64,000 nt of DNA. It comes from Clitoria ternatea. Lineage: Eukaryota > Streptophyta > Magnoliopsida > Fabales > Fabaceae. The position numbers and the translations under genes were made by a program. Of this stretch, positions 24,847 through 36,502 are shown piece by piece (position 1 is the first letter of the stretch; every line of letters starts with the position of its first letter). The stretch is from positions 46,670,501-46,734,500 of the forward strand of contig CM075675.1 of assembly GCA_037962975.1 (NCBI GenBank). Reading direction: 5' to 3'. The notes below the pieces were generated by a model. That model was not told where the DNA came from. It saw only the letters and a program-made list of their open reading frames with translations, and made no database searches.

Positions 24847-26239
24847 AAAAATGGAATCTCTCTTTCTCTCTCTCAGTTAAGGATGTCATTGAGTTTATGT
24901 TCTGCCATGCTACTTAGCACAAGCTAGAAGGTAAAGATGTTACTGCTGAAATTGATGGAATCGGGTGGAGCAGTTTCTGCGTGGGCAAGGAACCCTTCTC
25001 TCCATCTTTGGCCCTCGAGTTCTGGAAAACTGTCTTGGTGGACAAGACAAAGTTCATCCTAATTGGCACTTTGCGTAGGAAGCAGATTGAGATTTCTTAA
25101 GATTTGTTGGTAACTATTCTTCAATGCAACGCTGGTGGAACTGTCTTCTTAGAAGACTATGAATATACTGAGGTATCTAGTTTCACCATTTATGAACATT
25201 TGTTTGGAAAAGCTCATCCAGACAAGACGTCCTCTGGAAGTCTGTTGCCAAAGGCTAAGATGCTTCATCTACTAATGCGTCAAGTGTTCTGCCCTCACAA
25301 GTCTACGAAGGATACTGTGTTGAAATTAGATCATTTCTATATGTACCACATGTTGGTCAAGGAAAAGGTAAATCCAACATCATTCTAACCTACATGATGT
25401 CATCCATTGTGAAAAAGAAAAGAAGATTCCCTACCTTGCTATTCTCATAAAGATTTTCAAACTTGAGAATGTGCCTCTAAAGTCTGTATCTGACTGGATG
25501 ACTTGTAGCCCGCTGATAACAAAACTGCCAACCTTTTCCCTTCTCATTGATCAGACAACAACTCCTACTATTCAAGATCCTGTGCAGAAAGCTCATCTGA
25601 AGAGGAAGCCAAAGTCTGAACCTGTAGAGGAGTCCCCTAAGACCAAAAAGCCTATGGTTACAAAAGTTTTTATGTTGGCTAACCAGACTCTTGTTGCTAA
25701 GTCTGGATCCACTCCTACTCAAGCCACTCACCATTCATCAGACTCAGATGACCAACAACCTATTGGGTGTGTTCTAAAGAAGAAAAGGTCTAAAAGACCT
25801 TCTGCTACTACTGTTCCTCAGTCTACTGCTTCCAATCCTTCCTCCAGAAGTTCTTATGATCCAACTTCTTCCTCTCTAAAGGATTATGTCAAGATTCCCT
25901 CCAAGAAGCGTTATATCAACTTCATTCGTTATTACTGTAGAAATTTCCCATATGTGGATGTCAAGAACTGGATGAAATATGACTAGGCAGACGTATACAA
26001 TCACAACTATGGTTTGTATAAGTCTGTCAGGGTTGCATGGGAAGCTAAAAAAGCTGAAGCTAAGAAGAAAACTAAAGCTGAAGCTAAGAAAAGAAAGTCT
26101 GTTGAACAAACTAAGACTCAGAAGCTCTTTAAGATAAAGAAAAAGAAGAAGAAGTTTGCATCCTCTACCAAGACTCCTTCCAAAAATTCTGTTCTGACCC
26201 CATCTTTCACCACTGCCTCTGACCTCCCTTCTGTTGTTC

Positions 26240-27775
26240 AAGTGGCCTCAATACTCAAGAGGGGGTGAATTGAGTTTTAAAAACTTTTAGTTGGAATGCC
26301 TTTGAAATCATTTTCTTTTTCACTAAGTATGCTTGTATGTAAGAAATAGCAAGTGTAGAGCAAGAATCAATATGAGAAAGTATGTAAATGTTGCTAAGGC
26401 AATTTATCAAACACTTGTTGTGCAACACTTTAACTTAGCCTAGTTACTCAAGTTCAAGAAATAATATCACAATCAAATCAATATACCAATCAAGTACAAT
26501 AAGTAAATGCAAGAGAGTAGGGAAGAAAAGCTTGCAAACCAATTTAACGAGTTCCACCAACCCGATGTACGTCTCGCCTTCAAGCAACCCACTTGAAGGA
26601 TTTCCACTATTGAAGTTTAAAGATACAAGCTATGAGCAATTGCAGCTTCCTAGTGTCCCACACTCAAGAACTCAATCCTCATTAGCACAAGGGCAACCCA
26701 CCCAATCTCTCAAACTCTCAATACCCAAAGGTTGAACCCCAACCTTTGTGACCACTCAACCTAGAGTGAATAATCTTGGTGTTTGGTTTTACAATCAATA
26801 AACTCTCTCAATAGAGTAGATAAACAAATGAAAGCTCTCACAATTTCTAAACTCTCACAAGAGAGGATTTACAAATATAAGCTCTTAAGTTTTAGAACTT
26901 GAAACTAGACAAAGAAATAGAACTCACAATGCACAAGATTTGATTTCCCTTTGATGGATTTGATGCTTTTAGTAGCTTGAAGGAGTCTTGCATTTATAGG
27001 CCTTAGAGAGGTGCCCTAAAGTCTTCAGAGCCGTTGCACAGCATGGGCATTTGAGTTGGAATGAAGAAGTGAGCTGGTTTCCCACTTAAAAATGCTTTTC
27101 CCCAAATTCTGGCACTAGTGTAATCGATTAGGCCTCGAGCTGTAATCGATTATACTTTAAATTTTTCAGTGTAATTGAGCAGGTAATCGATTAGACTTTA
27201 CCATGTAATCGATTAACCAAGAGACAGAACCTTGCTAATCGATTGTTCTTCACTCTGTAATCGATTGTGAGTGGCACCTGATGCATTTAATTGTGTTACA
27301 CAGCATGGTAATCGATTATGACTCATGTGCAATCGATTATTGTACAAACAGAAACTCTGTAGTCGATTAGTTCTTCAACGGTAATCGATTAGTGGCCTTA
27401 CAGAACATTGGTAATCGATTGTTTCATCCTTGTAATCGATTAGCATATGCACCTGATGCTTTTAATTCTTTTTCTCATCTTGGTAATCGATTGGCCTCCT
27501 TGGTGCAATCGATTAGGTGACAAACAGAGGCTTCATAATCGATTAGTTTTGATGAGCTAATCGATTAGGTGTTTGACAGAACTTCAGTAATCGATTATAA
27601 CAAGTCCTGTAATCGATTAGGCTTCGTGTTTTTGTAGGTCTGATGTTGTTTTCTCTATTTTTCTCTTTTAAGTATTCTTTTATAAACACTTGTTCTCTTT
27701 GCCATGATTCTTCAATTGCTTTTTGATCTCTTTGTCATTATCAAATTATGCAACCTGAAATACATATTCAAACAC
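26240..27775 (-). mobile_element. Insertion E1: LTR-like sequence inside D's extra ORF
   Basis: The Lys-rich coding sequence breaks off at ~26240 (before CCTCAATACTCAAGAGGGGG), and the Pro-rich continuation starts at ~27775. The left part (GAGGGGGTGAATTGAG) parallels the start of E2 (GAAGGGGGTTGAATAAG), which suggests a copia-type LTR in antisense orientation. I could not define TG...CA ends or a clean target duplication, so boundaries are approximate. It contains the ATCGATTA motif cluster. Confidence 0.5.
27119..27619. repeat. Cluster of ~18 GTAATCGATTA motifs
   Basis: The near-palindromic word TAATCGATTA (variants with G, C or T at the edges) occurs about 18 times in 500 bp at irregular spacing of roughly 20-55 bp. 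In several places two copies are paired about 22-25 bp apart. The intervening sequence differs from copy to copy, so this is not a simple tandem duplication. Confidence 0.92.
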
Positions 27776-28647
27776 ACCTTCTACACCTCAGATACCTTTA
27801 ACTACACCTATACCTCACCCTTCTGAACCTCAACCTTCTGTACCTAAACCTTCTCAACCTCAACCTTCTGTATTGAGACCTTTTATACCCAGACCACCTA
27901 CATCCCAAACCTCTAACTCTCCACATTCTCAATATTATCAACCCCTTGTTGTTCCCTTGGCCCAACCTAAGACTTGTACCATAATTTCCTCATTTCCTGG
28001 TCGTTATTTACCCTTTCATGGCCTAGATGAACTTCCCACTCTTATTCAAACCTTTACCCCTCAGGGTGGAGCCCGTATCTTCACCAGCCCTCGGTTCCAA
28101 CCTGCTATCCCTCTTGAAGACCTCATATCCAACTCTCACCTCTACACCTTTTCCATATACCAAGCCATTCGTTTATAACAATAGATTCACCAACTTGTCC
28201 ATGAACTTCATCTCCCTGCCAAACCATGGATCCAAGCCTTTTCCAAACCCCAAGCCCGTATCCTGATGTATCCAGATCGCATTATGCCCAAGAATCCCAG
28301 GATCATTACCAATAAGCTGAAATAGAAAGTCGGGTACTCTACACCTGAATGGTATATACGGACCCCAAAGTGGCTACCTGTTAATATTTTAGTTGCTCTT
28401 TGCTTTGACCGCTCTCCAAATGAAGATACCTGAACCCATCTTTGGGCACATATCTATGGGAGCGTGATCAGGAATGCAGCTCCTCTACTAGAGATATTTT
28501 AGTTGATGTTCGTAACTTTTGGAGACGTGCTGGAAGAATTTCTTAGTCTTATGCTTCTTTCTAGGATCCGTCCAAAGCCATTATTTTTCCTTCCACCTGT
28601 TCCCCATCCATCATTGTCACTGACCACCCTTATTTCTTTTGTTTAAT

Positions 28648-29989
28648 TGATGGTACAGAGTTAGACCTAGAAGGGGGTTGAATAAGTCTTAAACTCTTTT
28701 TGAAACTAGTACAAACTGCTCTGGCAAAATATTCAATTTTAACAAACTAAAGAAAGGGGCAGTAAATCATACAGCAGAATTTATCCTGATTCACTTCCAA
28801 CTCAGAAGTTACGTCCAGTCCCTTCAAACTGAAGGATTTTTCACTATTGTAAAATGCTTTTATAATCTGCACCAGCCCAGTGAAACAATATTCTTGACTT
28901 CAGCCATTTCTGTCTTAAACCTAAGTATTCTTAACACTAGCTACTTCTAGCTAAAAACCTAAGTATTCTTTCAAAAGCCTCTTTAGGCCATAGTGTTTCC
29001 CAACACTAACAGATTCTGGCAGCTCACCAAAATGTACAAATTGAAGTAATGAAAGTGTTTGAAGTTACAAACAAATAACTCAACATACAAAGATATGAAA
29101 TGATTACAAGGTACACTGAGCTACAAATTATTATAAGTCACAGTCTGCACTAAGCAGAACTACAAAGAGGACTTATGAAGTGAATACAAGAACTTAGAAA
29201 CTTTAAGAAAAATTATTTTAGACTTTGGTTTCTAGAGAGAAAACAAAAGAGTGTTCAAGTATGAATTTGAGCAGTGTTATTATCTTGATTTCAAAAGCTT
29301 CTTGTATTTATAGTTCTTCTGAAAAATATCTGTTGGTTCAGCTTCGAAGGATGTTGGTCTCTTGAGGATTGCGCTGTCAGTGAGTGCAGATACATGCTTC
29401 AGAGAAGTTTCCTTATCTAGATAACTTTGAAAGTTTTCAGCAAAAAATCCCTTTTACTTATTCACTTTAGGAAAGCACGTACACTTTATAGCAGTTGACC
29501 TTAAACTATTCATTTTGATCAGGTTTAGCTTTTCTAAAACCTTGAGACATGTGAGACAGTTTTCTTGATAAACATGAGAAAGTCTTCAACTTTTCTGTTG
29601 ATTTCCTTTTCGATGATAGCTTTAAAGAAGATGTGAGAAAGTTCATGCAACTTCATATTTGGAAAGGAAAAATCCTTTTCCAGCACTTAAAGAGTCAAAT
29701 CTTCTCGTGGTCTGTAGAGAAAACTTCTAGTGGTTTTTAGATTCTAGATGGCTTGATCCAGTGAAACTTGAGTGAGTACAGACTTCTTCATTTCAGAAGC
29801 AATTTGATTTTTACAGACTCCTTATTACTTTTGCAAATGGAGCTCTATAGACTCTTGTCACACTTGAACATACTTGTTAGAAAAACAAACAATACAGACT
29901 TTATTTTAGTTGAGAGTCTTGATGTGTATTATTAACAAATCACATGAGGTTAAGACTACTTAACCATGAGCTTAGACTTTACTCTAATA
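28648..29989 (-). mobile_element. Solo LTR E2, same family as D's LTR, opposite orientation
   Basis: The reverse complement of this segment aligns by eye with D's LTR. Its start TATTAGAGTAAAGTCT matches TGTTAGAACTAAGTCT at 30406. 'atttgttaataat' plus 'catcaagactct' match just downstream, and 'aatccttcagtttgaag' matches 'aatccttcaagtctgaag' near 46540. Both end in ACCATCA. Length (1342 bp) is close to D's LTR without insertions (~1318 bp). Flanks are TTAAT and GTAAT, a probable target duplication with one change. Inserted in D's extra ORF. Confidence 0.75.
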
Positions 29990-30392
29990 GTAATGTTGGT
30001 TGTTTGATTTTAGTGTCTGTCTCTACTACCCATCTCATCTCTACTTCTACCTCACAGTTTCTTCCTGCCGATCTCAAGGCTAAAAAGTCTCTGTGATGTC
30101 CCTCCTCTTGTTGATATCAAAAGGGGGAGAAATAGGTAATAAGTTTGTAAGATTATGTATCATTGTAGTCTGTAGTCCATTTTCGTTTTTATAGTAGTGT
30201 AGTTTAATCCATGTTTTTATATAAATACTATATCTGTTTTGTTGCATATCTGTTACTTCTAAATTGTTTCATGGATTATAACTAAAGTCTGTTATATGAG
30301 AATATTTGTTTGGAATATATAACAAATTGCTTCAATTTTCCTTGTAACACATACTTCAATTCATCTAAAGGGCTTGATATTTGTTATTAACA

Positions 30393-30405
30393 AATAGGAG
30401 GAGAT
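30393..30405 (+). other. Polypurine tract of element D
   Basis: AATAGGAGGAGAT lies directly before the LTR start TGTTAGAAC, the usual copia arrangement. Confidence 0.75.
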
Positions 30406-33400
30406 TGTTAGAACTAAGTCTGAATTCAAGACTAAGAAGTCTAAACCCCTGAGATTTGTTAATAATATCCATCAAGACTCTTAGCTAAAATAAAGTATAC
30501 ATATTTTTATTTGACTTTTCTAATTAGTGTGTCGGGAAAGTCTGTAATGCTCTAGTTGCAAGAAACATGGGGAGTCTATGTCACTCTTGAAGAGAAGAGT
30601 CTGCATTCATTAAAGGCTTCAAAGAATCAAGTTTAATTCAAGCTACAGACCCTGGGATGACAACTCTTTTCCCCTCTAAAAGCGTCTAAAAAGAATATTT
30701 CCTTTATGAATAAGGAACTACAAGGACTTTCATATATTAACTCTGCGCCTATCATAAAAAAGGTAACAAATGAAAAATTTGAAGGAATGCTCATACAAAT
30801 CAAGAAAATTGTCTCGCATGTCCCAAGATGTTAGTAAAAGTTGAACTACAAGTCAGAAAGCCTAAAGGTCAATGACTATAAAGATGTACTCAATTGCTTA
30901 AAATGGATAAGTGAAAATACATCTTTTGATAAAGACTATCGAGGCAATCCATCTTTGGTATATATCTTTGAAGCATGACAGACTTGGGCCTCTACATCTG
31001 TTGCTTATCCTATCCTTGAAAGATCCACGGATTCATTCCATCATAGCTAAATCAACGACTATCTCAAGGAAGTCTATAAATACAAGAATAGTTCAAAATG
31101 TTTTGTTGGTTGTTGTAAATTTTGAAAAGCTTTTGAACATTCTCTGATCTCTTACAAGAACAAAAGTCTGAAAGACTTTCTCTGTAAAAATTTATAAGTT
31201 CTTGTATGTAACATCCTGCGTTAATTTATATTTATTTCTACCTATTTAATAAATTTCACAGTAAATTTTTCACAATTAATTAATTTAATTATGCCTTAAT
31301 TCAAAATAACATTTATTTTCACTAAACAGATTCAAAATGATAATTATATGACATCTCAAAACTTCCCAAAACCCAATTAAGTTGAAAGAACTCAAAAACC
31401 TGAAACAGGGGTCTGACACTGCACGCCAGCCCCACGCGTAGCATCAGCCCTGTTCTACACACCTCACGCTATGCGTCAGCCTCAAGCGTAGCGTGGGCAT
31501 GACAGTAACAGCAACAGGTGCTGATACACCTATTAGGCCAAACGGCCAACTTCTAACCTATCCACTTGGCCCGTTTTAGGTCCGATTGCCACGAAACCTC
31601 ACGGGCCACATGTTTTCCCCAATTCAGAACTGTTGGCGTCGTTCGCTCACCAACATTCCAACGTATGTGCAAGTTATGCGCAAAACATAGTTTAAGTCAT
31701 TTAGGTGCAAAACCCTTGCACCAAACACCCTAAATAGGTTCCGAAAGGCTCAAGGCCAATGCATACAACTTCTAAATGTCTTAAAGATCTGATTGGCACC
31801 CTCCGGGGGTCTTGAAAGCCACCAGATCTCAAAATCACCTATTCGGTTCCTTAAATCCACAATTATTCACTATATCCACAACTTCCTAATTCAATCAAAT
31901 CATCGATCAATTCATAATCTATCATTATCTCATTATCCATTTCACACACAATATTCATGCATCATAATAGAACCTGCCAATAGCATTCCACAATCACACA
32001 TCGTTGGCTCCGTGCCACAATCCGTCAAACACACAAATAGAATAATCAGCAATCATCATCATCAATAATTCAATATACATTCACACTTCATATATCATTC
32101 ACGCACGCATATATAACAAGACCTGCCCATATCATGCAATTATTCAGTGGCTCTGTGCCACATAACACATAACGTAATAAAATACTATGATACCACATCG
32201 ATATACATTCATGCTCACCTAGCAACACTACTCAACATTTTATAAATCAACAAACAAGTACATAATTATGTATTTCCTCATCTAGTTCCCATATCGCCCT
32301 GGCCTCATTTAGCTCTCGCCTCCGCGATGTGTACTCATACCTGTAAACAGTCACTAAAACCAATTTACAGGGGGTGAGTGACTGGAATTATGAATTAATA
32401 TAGAAACAGATATCAAAATTGGGAAAGGTATAATATAGTTACACTCCTAAGCATAATCATCTAGTATTAGCTATTACTTTTCACATTCTTTCTTATTTTA
32501 CCCCTCTTATTGATATGCTTGCACAGTTTTATTAGTTGTCATAAACTAACCCATCATCATCGTATCATGAGCAACTAAATCTAACATACGCACATAGCCA
32601 TTTATCCTCTAATTCATTCTGTCCTTCCCATCACTACAATGTCAACTCATCAATATACATTACATCAATATACATTAGTATCATGAGCATCATCAATAAC
32701 ATATACATCAATCAATAAGTAGAAAACACAATTGACTCTCACATATATCAGACTCCTAGTATCCGGATACTAAAAGGATCGACCTTCACTTGACACCCCA
32801 TGAACCATGTTTAGTTCACCGAGTCCTACTTGACTCCCCCTCAACCACTAGGTCCTACTTGACCATTGGGTAGCTCAACTGGGCACAAAAACCACGGGAG
32901 CCAAAAACGAGGGTAACATATACCGTCTGTCATCTCTCACCACATAATCACATATCATATGTCATACCTCATGGCATACCATTACAAGCATCATATGCAA
33001 CTGTTAGAAACTGACATGTGCTCATAACATAGGGCGACCGACTTGTCAAGCCCATCAATATAATGCCATCTCACATAATCAATCATATAGCATAAACATA
33101 CAATCCTTTTACTGGAAGCCTGTTAGGAGTCGCTCCTTGCTCGTGCAGCGTACCGGCGACCACTCTCCGCCCTCAATAGTGTCTAGGGTACCTCATTCAT
33201 AATATACAACTTAATATAAATTAAACATCATCATCATACACACAATTGTCAGAAGCTGACAAATGTTTATCATACAGGGTAGCTGACTTGCTAACCCATC
33301 ATCATTCTGTCATAAATCATCCCAATACATTTAAACATTATCAATCTCAATCATTAAATATATCACATGATCAACATGCCGTGTCATTGTAATAATCGAT

Positions 33401-33603
33401 TTAGCATAAGTAATCACATTGTTCATTTCCATCAACCTTTACACGATCCTCCTCATACTAAACCATTATATATATATATACACATATTATTAATTCACCA
33501 TTAATCATCAACATGAACCATAATTATCTTTAATTTACCAACACTTTTTAACAAGGATCAACATTAAGCAACGCGTATATATAATATCCTGTCGGGTTCC
33601 TCC

Positions 33604-36457
33604 TGTAACACCCTCTGTTACACCTTAATAAATTCTAGAAAAATTCGTAATAATTTTTTTTTCTAAAGATATGTTTGTTAAAAAGAAACTATCAGAATAA
33701 ATTATATACATTATTTCTGAAATACCTCAATATTATTAAAACTTTATAAAGTATTTGTACATTCATCCGAAGAAAATAAACATTAAACATTATAAGAAAG
33801 AGAGGAAACTCCATGGCCCAAGAGCAGTTGCCTAGTGACATTATTTATTCATTGGACCACGGTATTCATACCGAGCTCCCTTTCTAGAACGTGCTATATA
33901 TACTGTCAATATTCTTCGATCCTTCCCTCTGTACGAACCATTAATTTAAAACATATGAAACAAAAACATAGAGAAAGGAGTGAGAAACAGAATATAATAT
34001 TCCCAAATGGGACATAAGCAATAAAGGGTTTTCATAAACTAGTATAATAATATCAATCACAATCACAAGTACAATCAATTTATGAATGTATGAATGATAT
34101 GTCATATCTTCATCATAACTTATCTATATATGTGGGCCCCTTAAATTTTAATTTACACTGGGCCAACCAGGAGTTTACACTGTTCCATAATTCTGGATAA
34201 TAATAACATGAACAGCTCAACTGGCATAGAAACACTTAGAGACTAGTCAGATTGAAAAGGTTTTTATTGTGAAAGTACCCGACACTAGGGAGCTACCCCA
34301 GGTCCCCTGAAGCACCCTTTCACACCCTCTCATCCCAAGGCTCACAATTAAGCCTCCTCTAATGTATCCTCGGTTTCTATAATCCGTCCCCAGACAATAT
34401 CATTTTGTTTCTCTTCGATGATTCATGATGCATGAACTACTCACGTATTTAGTTGGTTAAGGCTTTTAGAAACTCAATAAATTATCAGGGCCTATGAATC
34501 ACGACATAGCCACCCTAGTAAACTGTACTTTTTCAACTTCTCAAATACGCACATAGAATTTTAGTACAGTTCCTTTTCAAATCACAAATCAAATCTCCTT
34601 ATAAATTTGAGTTTCAAAGCCTTAAATATATTTCACAACCTTCTTTAGAAAGTTTATAGGTCAATTTAAAATTAATTTCTAAAAACTCGAATTTGGAATT
34701 ATCAATCTTTAAAACCTTAGTACTTAAAAGTTTTGTATAATATTTTTATACATTTAAATAATACGTATATATATATTAAAAAAAATTATTTTTATAAAAT
34801 AAATTCTCTTTCTTTTTCTTTCTGATAAACTAACTAAAAATCTAAATTTTAGTAAAGATATATACATATATATTAAAAGATAAAAAGAGATTTCTAAAAA
34901 CTTATGTAGTTTTATTGAAATCTAAGAAATTTCTTAAAAGTAATTTGAATAAATATGAAAAAGTAAATAAAGAAGTAGGAGATAAGTAAATTATTACTGA
35001 ATTTTAGCTTTCCGCCATGCTTGCTATATGCTCAAACTCCACAATACAAGATTATCAATCATAATCAAACATTATCAATCACAATCAAACATCATAAAGC
35101 ATAAATAAATATTAACAATCATAATCAAATCAAATAATTAACATTAGTTATAAAGATGGTAATTTAAAATTCAATGATTATTTAAATTAATAAAGTTTGT
35201 TTTAAGTTCTATGGTCAATTCCTCGCACAGGTCTATGTAAGTTTAAGATTGTCCAATCCTTGCATAGGTCTAGTTCAGTCCATATATGTTATAATAGTCC
35301 AAATCCTTGCATAGGTTCAGTTAAGTTCATAATAGTTCAAGTCCTTGCATAGGTTCAATCCAGTCCGCATAGGTCATAATAGTTTAAGTTCTTAAATATT
35401 TTAGATATTAAGTTACACAAGATGCTTAATTTATTAATAACAATTATTATAAATTTTAAGTTAAAAGTTATTATTTTAAAATAATAATATTGTTATGTTT
35501 AAAAGGAGTAGGGGACTCCTCCCAATATTCTTATGTAATTTCATATTATATCCTTAATCTCACCCCCCTTACCTTGATTTGCTACCAAAAGTGAATTCGC
35601 TCTGCGCCTCCACGTTCTAACAAAATATTAATACTAACTTATTTCAGTATAAGCTTAAGATGAAAATTAAGATTGCTATCAGAATGATAAATGGTAAATA
35701 TGTATAGTAATAATAAATAGCAACAGTAAATGGTAAGTCATTAATAGTAACGGTAAATAGTAATTTTTGAATAGTAATAGTAAATAGTAAATTGTGAATA
35801 GTAACTTTTTGAATAGTAGTGGTAAATGGTAAATCATGAACAATAACAGTGAATAGTAAATTTTGAATAGTAATGGTAAATAGTAAAAATAACACAGTGG
35901 TAATTTATTTTTACTATAGTAACTTATTCATAATAGTACTAGTATATCAATGGTTTAAGAGTGCTAAAAAAATAAACTAAAATTATAAAAAGAATATAGA
36001 AGAAAATTATTACCTTACACCTCCAGCAGAACTTCTTTTTACCAAAAGAATTTACTCCCCACTAATTTCTTACGCATTATCTCTCTAGATTCTCTCTCTA
36101 ATTTTTGGTGTGGAAATGTTGTAAATGAGCCATCTATTTATAGGAAGAAAATTTTACTATTTAAGATTATTTAATTATTTATTTTACTATTCATGATGTA
36201 AGCGATGATGTAAGCGATGATGATGTAAGCGATGATGTCGGTAATGGCATTTTGGTTATTAGATGAAAGGTTAAGGGTATTTTTGTCATTCTCAAAAAAA
36301 TAAATAATAAAAATAATAATAATAAAAAAATAAAAAATAATAAGAAAATTCTAAAAAATTATAAATTATATAACAATCAAAAAGTTCTAAAGAACTATAA
36401 TCAAATTCCTTTGAAATTTTATTTTAAATAAGAAATAACGAAATTAGGGGTGTTACA
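33604..36457 (-). repeat. 3' LTR of element B (left copy)
   Basis: 2854 bp, plus strand TGTAACACCCTCTG...GGGGTGTTACA. It keeps the intact pre-insertion site TTATTTTTA at 35905-35913, which in the other LTR is occupied by the Mutator-like element. It holds a stretch of short 'atagtaa' repeats at about 35695-35890 and AT-rich microsatellites near 36300. Confidence 0.93.
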
Positions 36458-36477
36458 ACTCTACTCCCCTAAAAAAA
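36458..36477 (-). other. Polypurine tract of element B
   Basis: The minus strand reads TTTTTTTAGGGGAGTAGAGT directly before the LTR start TGTAACACCCC. This A-rich then AGGGGAGTAGA context is usual in Tekay/Del-type elements. Confidence 0.85.
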
Positions 36478-36502
36478 TTTCGTCCTCGAAATTTACACTT
36501 TT

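Larger units (their letters stand above)
24847..30097 (+). pseudogene. Extra (envelope-like) ORF region of copia-type element D, decayed and split
   Basis: A coding stretch starts near 24851 (VKDVIEFMFCHAT then stop). It runs with several stops and shifts through a Lys/Pro/Ser-rich segment (25471-25986; EPVEESPKTKKP, VLKKKRSKRPS) and a KKKTKAEAKKRK block (~26050-26150). It resumes after an insertion with a Pro/Ser-rich part (27780-28260) and ends near 30097, just before 'ttgatatcaaaagggggagaaatagg'. Position between pol and the PPT/LTR is where SIRE/Maximus-type copia elements carry an envelope-like ORF. I infer that identity from position and composition, not from a diagnostic motif. Insertions at ~26240-27775 and 28648-29989 interrupt it. 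No pol of D is in the window, so D is truncated at its 5' side. Confidence 0.5.

Noticed and set aside
25876..26241. 121-codon minus-strand frame
   Set aside because: It is a shadow of the Lys-rich coding strand of element D (Lys codons read in reverse give Phe/Leu).
27119..27619. Possible CRISPR-like or satellite array of ATCGATTA words
   Set aside because: The word is only ~10 bp with irregular spacing in a plant LTR-like insertion; it is better read as a motif cluster.
33835..34017. 60-codon frame duplicated at 41304-41486
   Set aside because: The duplication is simply the two LTRs of element B; there is no domain.
35644..35895. Hydrophobic repeat-rich minus-strand frame in LTR B (and 43114-43415)
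   Set aside because: It arises from 'atagtaa' repeats in the LTR and is present in both LTR copies without coding logic.
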